This document shows positions 1 to 11,500 of a stretch of 64,000 bases of DNA, piece by piece (within the stretch, counting starts at the first letter, position 1; each line of letters begins with the position of its first letter). The notes beneath the pieces are model-generated. The model ran no database searches, was not told where the DNA came from, and saw only the letters and a list, made by a program, of their open reading frames with translations. Location of the stretch: assembly GCA_965153355.1 (NCBI GenBank), contig OZ231127.1, positions 70,680,001-70,744,000 of the forward strand. The letters are read 5' to 3'. Origin of the DNA: Flaccisagitta enflata. Its lineage: Eukaryota > Chaetognatha > Sagittoidea > Aphragmophora. Both the position numbers and the translations under genes were made by a program.

Positions 1-89
1 TTTCATAGATCTTTCTCTTTCCCCCTCCGCCCTTTCTCTTTCCCCCTCCGCCCTTTCTCCTCAACCCTCCTCTTCCACTTCCTCAAAAG

Positions 90-3000
90 GCGACGGTGGT
101 GAATCTGCTTTTCATCAGCGAATCCAACTGTCGTCCTCGACTTTTGATCTTGTGTGTCGTCATGATGTGGATCAACGCTGTCATTCTAGTGTTGGCGATG
201 GTCGACACGCGTACGTGGCCCGAATGGCACATCGTCATCACTCTCTTCATCGTCGCGGGATTGGGCTTCACCGCCGGCCTTTTCGCTTCCGTCGTCTGGT
301 GCACCACCGCCGATTTTCCCGGCATGGAAATGTACATTAATCTAGGCACCAGGTTTGTCGGTTCTTCCCCGTAAAACCTGCATGGATGGCTGGTGCGAGT
401 TGTGTGGGGTTTGAAGTCGATTTTCGTTTTGTAGTTTGATTTTTGTACATAATAATCATAAGTCTGCAGTCCGCTACTCACTTCTTTGTCATGCCATCAT
501 TGCCATGTCCAGTTTCTCTGGTATCGCGGTTGCGCTCTTTTCGATCATTGCCAAGTTGACGGCGACGAGAGGCGACAGTGACGACGGATTGACACCTGTC
601 GAGTACATCCATAAAGCCCTGTTTTATTTCATGGTGAGTTGTTGCTTGACTGCGGAGAGGATTACGTTGATCTTTTGAGATTGGATCACACCTTGAGGTA
701 CCCTAAAATCGTAACACTTGGTCTATGATCAACTTCTCGTACGTACGTCTCCCCTTTCTCACTTCATTTATCATATCAGTCGAGTCTCGTGATCTGCTGC
801 GCTTCTTCGCTGCTGTTTGGCGCGATGAGATACAACAAATACTACCGCAGTCATTACAAGGAAAGTCTAAAGAGAGACGTGGTGAAGAAAAACTGTAAGG
901 AAGAGACGACGAAGCTCAAGCCGGTGTTTGCCAAGACCTGGCGACTCCAAATAACTTTGTTTTACCTGATGGTCATCACCCTCGCTTGCTTCCCATCGAT
1001 TCAAGCCGGTATCGAGCCGCAGGTACAACGATATGTCTCATGTACACCTATTGGCGAGAGGTGCCGATTCTGTGTTGCGTGGTAGCAGTGTTACGCGTCA
1101 GGCAAGCGCCAAAGTGCGGCAGAAGTGGCGAGCCAAGGGGGAAATGGGGGAAGGAAGGAATAAAGGAAGGAAAGAGCTGAATGCCAGATTTTCGACTTCG
1201 CCCTTGTGAGCATTATTGTCTAAAACTGAGAAAGATACGAGACATGCCGACAGCACTTGAGCGGCTGTTTTTATCTACCTAGCAATTGTTTGCCATTCTG
1301 TTTTTCTTGGTGGTTAAAATCATAAAATTTTTGCATATTATAGAGATTTACAAACGGTTATGAATTTTTATCAAAAAAAATTATATCATTCTCATTGTCA
1401 GTATTTCTTCAACTTTATGACCAATATAAGGCCCAATAATTTCGTAATAACAATGCAAAAAAGCAGTTCTATTTGAGAAGTGTTTATTCCTGATTGCGTT
1501 TTGTGTAGAGGCATATTTATTCAGAAATAATTAAAATACAGCGGCGAAAGAACGCATATCCTGTGAATGTAAGAAAAATGTGGCAGTTTTACCTATTGAG
1601 CATTTCTACTATATATTGCGTTGGGGAAGGAAGAAATTTATCCGCAACCCATAGCTTCTTGTTGGCGATCTTTATGAACTGATGATTGGCAATGAAGGAG
1701 TGGCGAAAGTGAACTGGTGGTGAGATTATTTTCTCTCATTGTGGTCCTACCCCTTTCCTCTCTTGCCTCCTTTCCTCTCTTACCTCCTTTCCTCTCTTGC
1801 CCCCCCCTTCCACCCCTGCCTTTTCTCACCATAAATTCCTCCCATGTCTCTTTTCCGTTCTTGTCTCCCCTTCTTGTTTTCTTCCACCTCCCCATGAAGA
1901 AAGATGGTATCATTCCCGAAGTGTACTACTTGGACATCGTCTGCTTCTTGACGTTCAACGTGGCCGGAATGATTGGCAATTTCATCACGCTAAAAGTGAA
2001 GTATCCTGGTCCCGGGACCATCTGGATTCCCGTCGTTCTTCGCACTTTATTCATTCCTTTTCTTATGTTTTGTAACTACAAGGTACGTATCATTTCAGGT
2101 GGGGAAAGAATGTTTTGTTAAGCTTGTACATCATTTGATGTTGACTGAGATTTGATGTTTTTCAGCATCTTGACTATACCAACTCAATATTTTAAGTCTT
2201 TAAGTTTAGTTTTTACAGTAATAAAAATTATGTATCGTACCAGCTAGTAAGGTAAGGTAAGGTAAGGTAAGGATGTAGCACCCCTAGGCGAACTCCTGCT
2301 CGCATTGCGGGGGCCTCGTTATGCGCTCCGATATTTTCGTAGTAGTTTTTTTTCTTTTTTTTTTCCTTCATATTATCCGTTGTCAGTTTCCTACTACGCT
2401 TCTTGGTGGGATTCACTTTTCCACTTGTCATAAGCGTTTTTGAATCCATTTACCGTCTTTTTTTCCCGCACCTCATCAGGAATCTCATTCCATGTCCTCG
2501 CCGCGCGGACATTGAAACAATGTTTCCTTACTTCCAGCCTGGATGCTTCTATTTTTAGAACGTTTTTTCTCCTAGTTTCGCCGTGCCCGTCGATCACCAT
2601 GTTCCGCCGTGTTGGTCTTTGGTCGTCGGTTTCTATGTCAAACCACTCATTCTTGTTCACCCTGTTGAATCCGTTCAGCGTCTTAAAAGCCTCGATCGCG
2701 TCACCTCTTTCCCTCCTCCTTACAAGTGTCGTCAATCCTATATCTTTCAATTTCTCTTCATACGAGTTTCCCCTTGCGTCGGAGAGCAGCTTCACCATTC
2801 TTTCCTGCACCTTTTCTAATACTTTTTTGTCCATTTCCATCCATGGGTTCCACGCCGCCACCGAGGACTCGAGCTTGGGCCTTATAAACGTCTTATAAAT
2901 CGGGACCAGCGTGTTTTTTGTTCGGAAGTGGAATGCCCTTTGCATTTGTCCCAGTGCAAAGTTTGCCGACTTTGCTGCCGCTGCACACTGCTTGCTCGGT

Positions 3001-5506
3001 TTCAGCGTTGTGTCCACCCAGACTCCCAAGTCCTTTTCCTCTTCCGCCTCCACAATTTTTTCATCTTTCATCCTGTATTCAATTCTTGGGTTATTTCTCC
3101 CTACATGAAGGATTTTGCATTGGCGGCGTTGAAGCTCATCGCCCATTTATCGGCCCATTCCACGAGGTTGTTTATTATTTGCTGCATTTTTTGTCCATCC
3201 TCCGCATTTTCGATTTTGAGTGCCACCTTCGTGTCGTCTGCAAACATCCTTATGAGAGCATCGAACACTACCTCCCGAATGTCATTAATGTAGATGTCGA
3301 ATAATGTACCACCGAGCACCGATCCCTGCACCACACTACTCAACACAGCTATCCATTCCGAAAATTCTCCTTCCACGCGCACCCTCTGTTTCCTACCACT
3401 CAACCAGTCTTTCAGCCATTCCTTCACCTTTCCCGTCACTCCCATTGCTTCTAATTTCACCAGAAGTCTTTTATGACTAACCTTGTCGAAGGCTTTGCTG
3501 AAGTCGAGGTAGAGTATATCAAATGGCTTTCCCTCATCCATCCATTTGGTGATTTCATTGATAAACTCGATCAAATTGGTTTGCGGCGATCTTTTCGCTC
3601 TAAAGCCATGTTGAGCATCACAAAGCAACTTATTATTTTCCACGTGATTCATTAATTCCTCCTTGATGACTCTTTCCATCATCTTCCCAACCACATTCGT
3701 CAGACTCACCGGTCTATAGTTTCCAGGATCAGACTTCTTCCCCTTCAGCTTGTATATGGGTGTCACATTGGCTTCCCGCCAGTCGTCAGGAATCTTCCCC
3801 GTTTCCAAGGATCTTTGGAAGAGATAGGTGAGTGGTCCGATCAACTCTTCCTTCAATTCTATCAACACGCGCGTCGGGATTCCGTCGGGTCCGCATGCAG
3901 AATGTTCCTTAAGATTTTCGATAATTCTTCTTACCGTTTGTTTCTCTATTTTGATGTCGGACAGGATCGTCTCTCCGTTGTATTGTTCCACCTCCGGTAT
4001 TTCGCCGCCGCTTTCTGTAAAGACAGATGCTAGATAATTATTAAGAACTTCCGCTTGTTCTTTCGCGTCCGTAATCTGCTCTCTTGTTCCGTCCGTTAAA
4101 GGGCCGATCTTGCTCCTGGTCTTTCGTGCCCTGTTGATGAAAGAGTAGTATAGCTTCGATTCTTCTTTCCGACATTTCGCCACTCTTTTCTCCATAGCAT
4201 TCTTCTTGTTTCTGATTTTCTTTTTCACTTCTGTTACTTTCTTCTTGTATTCTTCTTTGCTTCTTCTTGTTCCATTCTCTTTCCACGTCTTCCACGCTTC
4301 TCTCTTCTTTTCAATAGCCTTCTGTATATCCCGGTCCATCCAAGGAGGTTGGATTAGTTCCTTCCTTCAGCTTGGGAGATTTGAAGGTATTGCTTTTAAA
4401 AACAGGCATTTTTTCTCATTTTTCTTGCGGTGCTATTTCTATGAAAACATTACTTCCGAAGCAAACTGAGCTATTTCTTAGTTAGTCTAGCCCATTTGCT
4501 CCATTTTGATACCAAGTTGACATATTTTTGATGAGGCTGACAATTTTTAAAGGGCTTTTGAAGATTTCACCCATCAATTTGCTCAAACATGGACCCTTTT
4601 TAAATTCACCAATTTTTTACCATAAGTAGTCCCCATCAAGGGGTGAACATAGGTCAACTCATTTCAGCTCGGAGTCATCACTTACATAGGCAAAAAATGC
4701 ATTGAAAATATTGGTTTTTAATTCCAAAACCTCCTCCTGGTCTTTGATTTTAAAACCCTAGAGCGTGGATTTTGGTTTTAAAGGTCTTGATTTTAAAACC
4801 CTAGAGCGTGGATTTTGGTTTTATAGGTCTTGATTTTAAGAACTTTTTGTTGAATATTTGCTCACTCATCTTTGCTGTATTTTAGATAGTATGTATGCCC
4901 CTTCATGGGTACAAGGTGCCTGTACCTGGATGGAATTTACTATTTTTATGTTTGTATAATATGAAACAGAACAGTGAGAAACTTTTTGACCAATTTTTAA
5001 AACCCCGAGTTTGAGCTTTATGGTGGTTGTGTTCAGCCATCTTAAAAATGTTTTCCTTCCGAGTAGCAGATTTTGCACTTCAAGTCTTCCTAAATTATGG
5101 AGTGACCTCAATTATGGCCCCTGCCCACCTGCACGCGACTGGGGTAGCCCTGTATCCGGCCTTGTTTCTTTTTTCTCCTCCTATTCTTTCTTATGTTCCT
5201 CTTCTTTTTCTTTTTAGATGCGTCCACGCATCTCTATAAGAGGCTTTGTCCGTCGGTTGGTCGGTCCATGGACACGAGTCGAAAACTCAATAAAATCACC
5301 CAAAATATTGAGTCATTGCATCATTCCACATGATTGATGCAATATTGCATCATTCTTAACAAGCTAAGAAGCATGTGGACGCATCGTTGTACCCCCGGGG
5401 TACTTGTTCTTCCCTATTTCTGCTTCTTCTTCTTATTTTTCTTTCTCCTCTTCTTCTTCTTTCTCCTTTGCCCCTTCCAAAACTCTCCCACTCACCCCTT
5501 CCTTCC

Positions 5507-5592
<86 letters not shown>

Positions 5593-8500
5593 TTTCTTCT
5601 TCTTCATCTTTTTTTTCCTTCTTTTTCTTCTTCTTTTTCCTTTTTTTTCTTGTCGATGACCTATGCCCACACACATGGGGAATTTTTCTTCCTTCTAGCC
5701 CCTCCCCCAGCCTCCAGGCCTATCTCAGCCTGGAGGCCCATATCTCAGCCTGGAGGCCCATATCCCAGCCTCGAGGCCCAAATCCCAGTCTTGAGGCCCA
5801 AATCCCACCCTCATGGCCCAAATCCCAACCCAAAGGCCCAGATTCCACTCTCTTGGGATTTGGGCGTCAAGACTGGGATTTGGGCCTCGAGGCTGGGATA
5901 TGGGCCTCCAGGCTGAGATATGGGCCTCCAGGCTGAGATATAGGCCTGGAGGCTGGGGGGAGGGGGGGTGCGGAGGAGAAAATTCCCCATATGTGTGAAA
6001 GCATAGGTCATCGACCCCTTCGGGGCCGCTGCCCTGCTCCCCCTCAACTTCAACCACATCCTACTTAAGCAGGGCACGGGTACCGCTGACCATCTAACGC
6101 TTTTGCGACTATTTCTTCTTCCTCTTTATCTTCTGTCAAAACCTTCCAGCACATATCCTTTTCTGAGTAGTGGTGCTACCCGCTACTCCACTTTTAAGAG
6201 GGCTGGTTGTGTTAAGAAGGCTGGTCTTTTGGCTTGTTAAGGATTTCCCAAAAATGCAAAAAAAGCCTGTGTAGAAAGTTTGGACACATTATGAGGTTTG
6301 TATGACACAGTCAATCATCTGCACGGATTCTTTAGACCACACCACTTTTTTGCAGTTGGCCTGTCAGGGCCATATAGAGGCCTTTTTGATGCATAACCCT
6401 CATAATAGAGTGTTGCAAAAATGGTTATAATTTTGCCAAAAATCTTCATACTTAGGCTTGTTGGGTAGCAGAGATTTCAAGGAAGGTCATGTTGTAAGTG
6501 GGCAAGGGGAGTGCCTCATGGGGTGGGGGCAAGAGGGTTAAAGTAGCCGAATTTGAGGTCCTCCTTGAGGTGATTGCAAAAAATGACAAAAATTCAAAAT
6601 GTTAATTTTATTGGTCAAAATATGTTGCTACTTGATGATTTCAGCCAAAACAAGGCCATATACACTACCCCTTAGTAGCAGATGGGTGGGCAGGAGTTTA
6701 AAACAGAAATGTGATGTGACCGACCTTAAACCAACCGACACAGAAAATTCTAGTTGCGTGTCCGCGACTAAAAACAACTGTAAATTGGAATCATGGGTGC
6801 CAAAAACAAGGTGTTTCACATCAAATGATGTATAAGAAATCAATTCCGGACGGACGGACGGACGGATGGACGGATGGACGGATGGACGGACGGATGGATA
6901 GACGGATGGCAGATGGAAGGACAGACAGACGGATGGAAGGACGGAAGGACAGACAGACGGATGGAAGGACGGATGGAAGGACGGAAGGACAGACAGACGG
7001 ACACACAGACAGATGGACAGAGGGACGTCTGGAAATTTAACCCTGGGTCCTACAGGCAGCGGCGCAGGACAAGGGACTTCCGGGACTTCCATGGAAGTCC
7101 CTGTTGTCGGGACACCAAAGTTGTCGGGACACCAAAGAAAAAATAGAGGTAAGAGGAAAATTAAAAAAAAAAAGTGAAAAAATGAAAAAGAAGAGGGAGA
7201 AAGAAAAAAAAAGTTGAAATAGAGAAAAAAAGATGACAAAAAAAAAAGTAAAAAAGACTGAATAACAGAAAGACTTACAGATGTAAACAGAATAAAAAAT
7301 ATAAAAAGAGTAAGGCTAAAGTGAGATTAGAGATTGAAATCAACAGGTCATGAAATATTGCACCCTTAAATGAACTTCTCCCATTCACCTTCAAAAAGTT
7401 TTATACGGTAAAATCTTGTGATTCAGAATAAGCACTTTTTCTTAAAGCCCAGATTCTAAAATTCTAAAACTTTAAAATTCTAAAATCTAAAATTTCTAGA
7501 ATTCTGAAATTTTGAAATTCATAAAATTCATCTCTCTAAAGGACTTCGTCCCCTTTGGGGCCGCTGCCCAAAAACCACTAGGGCTGTTATTTGGCATTAT
7601 TTGGCACCCATGATTCCAATTTACAATTATTTTTTTTGATAAAATCATCCACATTTTGACCAAAAAAAATCAACATTTTTAATTTTTGTCATTTCTTACA
7701 ACCACCTCCCTCAGGACCTCAATTTTGGTCATATAAGTCCCCTTGCCCCCACCCCATGAGGCATTCCCCTTTCCCACTTACCCGTCCACCTTCCTTGATA
7801 TCCATGTTACCTAACAAGCTTAAGAATGGAGATTTTTAGCAAAATTTTGACCATTTTTGCAACAAGATTTTCAAATCATCTTTCATTCTAGACCAATCCC
7901 AGATCTGTATCTTTAACGGTTTAGGAGCTTGAGCTCTCTAAAGTGAGACACTATTTTGCTGAATTGCATCTTTTTCATAGGGACTGCAAAAACAAATTTG
8001 GCAATATTTTTACTCAAACTAATGCCATTTCCAAACGAAAAAAGATAGAGATACCAGATTGGCGCCAAATGAAAGAGGGTTTCAAGGGCTTCAGAATGGT
8101 CTAAGATTTTAATAAGTTTTTTAAAATTTTTAATGGCAAAATCAACCATTCAAAAGTGCGTCTTTTTTTTAGTCGCGTGCACGCGACTCTAGACCTTACC
8201 GTGTCAGTCGGTAGGTCAGTCGGTAGGTAGATCCGTCACATTTTTAAAATTATGATTTTTTAAGGTATTTTAAGGTTATTTTGGGTACACTAGGCTATTT
8301 CATGGTACTTCAGGGTACTTTAGGGTACTTCAGGGTACTTAAGGATACTCAAGTTATTATAGGTACATAAGGGTACTTTCAGATATTTTTGGGTATTTTT
8401 GAGTGTTTTTGAGTATTTTTGGGTATGTTTAGGTTTTTTTTGGGGTATTTTTGGGTATATTTGGGTGTTTTGGGTATTTTGTCAACTTTTTATTGGAGAT

Positions 8501-11500
8501 ACGTTATTACGTTTTTTATTGGACAGTCGTTATTAGGTTTTGTTTGTCATATCCAGACGCACGCGACTGTTGCCCTCTTGGGCTTGTTTAAATTTGTGTA
8601 GTATGCTATGTTCTTGTAAGTCAATAAAAGCAAAAGTTTGGGGTTTCTTTTAAACGTTAGTGTGATTTCACTAATTTTGGAAAACTTAAAGGGCAAAACC
8701 TGCTACTTGGAAGGAAAACATCTTTAAGATGGCTGAACACAACCACCATAAAGCTCAAACTCGGGTTTTTAAAAATTGTTCAAAAAGTTTCTCACTGTTC
8801 TGTTTCAAACATACTAACATAAAAAGAGTCAATTCCATCCAGGTATATGCACCTTGTACCCATGAAGGGGCATACATACTATCTAAAATACAGCAAAGAT
8901 GAGTGAGCAAATATTCAACAAAAGTTATTAAAATCAAGACCTTTAAAGCCAATATCCCCACTTTAGGGTTTTAAAATCAAGACCTTTAAAACCAAAATCC
9001 ACGCTCTAGGGTTTTAAAATCAAAGACCAGGAGGAGGTTTTGGAATTAAAAACCAATATTTTCAATGCATTTTTTGCCTATGTAAGTGATGACTCCGAGC
9101 TGAAATGGGTTGACCTATGTTCACCCCTTGATCGGGACTACTTATGGTGAAAAATTGGTAAATTTAAAAAGGGTCCATGTTTGAGCAAATTGATGCGTGA
9201 AATCTTCAAAAGCCCTTAAAAAATTGTCAACCTCATCAAAGATATGTCAACTTGGTATCAAAATGGAGCAAATGGGCTAGACTAACTGAGAAATAGCTCA
9301 GTTTGCTTCGGAAATAATGTTTTCATAGAAATAGCACCGCAAGAAAAATGAGAAAAAATGCCTGTTTTTAAAAGCAATACCTTCAAATCTCCCAAGCTGT
9401 CCTTGTTTTCATGGGCATGTGCCTCTCCATCAACTCTTTTATGTGACTTTTCATTGATAACCACATATCGTTCACATCTTTTCCCTCCCAATCACGCGAC
9501 CAATTTTTCTCCGCCATCGATTTCCGCATTACTGCAAAATTTGCTTTTTTGTAGTTGAATGTCAGTCGTTTGTCCGTTTCTCTCCTTTTATCGATGCTGA
9601 TTATGAACGATATGAGGTCGTGATCGCTCTTGCCGACCCTCCCCTCCGCTCTTACCTTCTGTATCAGTCCATCTCGATTGCATAGTACTAAATCTAGTAC
9701 ATTACCACTTTCATGCGTAGGGTCTTTTACATGCTGTTCCATATACGCCTCCATTGTTGCGTCAAGAAAATCGCGGCCTCTCGAACCTGCTCTCCCGTTC
9801 CGCCAGTCGACATCTGGAAAGTTAAAATCACCTATTAGCACGTTAGCTCCCGTCATCTCTTTGATCCATTTGTTCAGGTCGTTGTCGTTAGCCTTTTGTG
9901 AGTTTGGTGACCGATAAACAACATGTAATTTGGCCTCCTCGTTTCCGAATTTCATTTTCATTGAAACGCACTGATTAAAATCAGTGCTACATTCCATCAC
10001 TGTCATATCCATTTGATTTTTCACATATACGATTATGCCACCACCTCTTCCTCTCTCTGTATCATTTCGGTCACGCCGTGCTAATATTTCATAACCATCA
10101 ATATTTAAGATCTCGTTCCCGATTCCATCGTGTGTCCACGATTCCGTCACTGCCAGTATATCGGGTTTTAGCAATGCCACCATTGCCCTTAACTCGTCTA
10201 CCTTATTTACCACGCTCTGCACATTTGCAAAGGCCACCTTCACTCCATCCTCGGCCGCCACGCCAGCCATCTTTCTCTTCCTCGCATCCCCGCCACCACA
10301 TATCTCCCTCCCGTTCTTATCCCGTTTTTTTCCTCTTCTTCCGTTCGCTTTCTGGCTTCCTCCTTCATTTTTTCCTCCTTCTTCCTTGCGTCTTCTCTTT
10401 CCTTGCTCGTCAAATCTAACGCCACAAACACGTTTTTCCACTGGTCATTTCTTCCCAAGAATCTTGCCCTCTGGAGGAGTTGTTCCCGAGTCTCGTTGTC
10501 GCTCACTTTCACGACTAGTGGCCGTGGTTTGCCTCCGCTTTCCGGTTTTTTTCCAGCCCGGTACTTGGGTTCGATCTCCCCGACGATTTCCACCTCGATT
10601 TGTTCTGCTAGTTCCCTGACCAGCCTTTCATCTTCGACCACCCTTTCCGCTACACCCTCCTTGTCCGACTCTTTCGCCCCATAGATGACGATGTTGGCAG
10701 CCTTTTCTTCCTTCGCTCTCATCTCCACCGTCATCTCCTCCTTGAACTCTTTCTTCGCCTGTTCCATTCCATTCTCGATCTCTTTCTCCATGACAACTAT
10801 TTGCTGCTTCACCTGATTTGTTCCGTTCTTCATTGCGTCCACTTCGGCCCGGATTTGTTGAAGCTCGAGTTCTGCGGCGTTGGCTCTTGCTTCAGCAGCG
10901 TTGGCTCTTGCTTCTGCGCTGTTCACCCGTCCTTTGAGCCCAGCGATTTTTTTAAAGACCTCATCGAAGTTGCCGTTCATGAAGGGGACGAAATTCCGAC
11001 AGTTTGGGCAGATGAGTGACGAATCCCCCTTCAGTCGATTATTTTTGTCGCAGTTGTCGACAAACTCGGCCGACATTCCCGTCAGGCAGCTGATGTGGTA
11101 CCATGTGGTACAGACCGAACATGGCATCGCCGTGCTTAGTTGTTTTTTGGTGTCGGCTTTGCAATGGCCGCACAGCGGTTTTTTGCGATCCATTTCGTTG
11201 TCGTATCACCGCGTCGCCGTAGCACAGCGTCGTCGTAACACAGTGTCGTCGTAACACCGTGTCGCCGTAGCACCGCGTCGTCGTAACACAGTGTCGTCGT
11301 AACACCGTGTCGTCGTAACACCGTTTTGTCGTAACACCGTTTCGTCGTACCACCGTTTCGTCGTACCACCGTGTCGTCGTAACACCGCGTCGTCGTCACA
11401 CCTCGTTTTACAACAATCGTCTCTCAATCGAGTTTGTCTTTCATTTACATCTACTCGAGTTTTGATTTTCTGATCGAGTCTGCGTGTATTTGAGTTTCAG

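Larger units (their letters stand above)
4368..9399. mobile_element. 5,032-bp TIR/foldback DNA element inserted in the LINE
   Basis: The left end starts CAGCTTGGGAGATTTGAAGG and the right end is its reverse complement. The arms (about 4368-5075 and 8696-9399) pair over roughly 700 bp with scattered mismatches. The element is flanked by TCCTT at 4363-4367 and 9400-9404, and both flanks are the same LINE ORF2 codons, so the duplication is confirmed by an independent reading frame. The interior (5076-8695) has no transposase ORF; it is filled by short-element fragments, two further nested inverted repeats, microsatellites and low-complexity DNA, so the element is non-autonomous. The superfamily is not recognised. 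Confidence 0.88.
2247..11407 (-). mobile_element. CR1-like LINE, antisense in the ENT intron, split by a TIR element
   Basis: A non-LTR retrotransposon reads right to left: tandem 5' monomers (11204-11407), ORF1 (11193-10240), ORF2 endonuclease (to about 9404), then after a 5-kb insertion ORF2 reverse transcriptase (4362-2394), a short 3' UTR and a terminal (TTACC)n run at about 2247-2272. ORF1 with a PHD-like finger and coiled coil, an APE-type endonuclease and no LTRs place it with CR1/L2-like LINEs. It is dead: there is a frameshift in ORF2 near 3110-3146 as well as the insertion 4368-9399. If the insertion and one target duplication are ignored, the ORF2 frame is continuous across the junction, so both halves belong to one element. 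I did not find a target duplication for the LINE itself. Confidence 0.88.
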
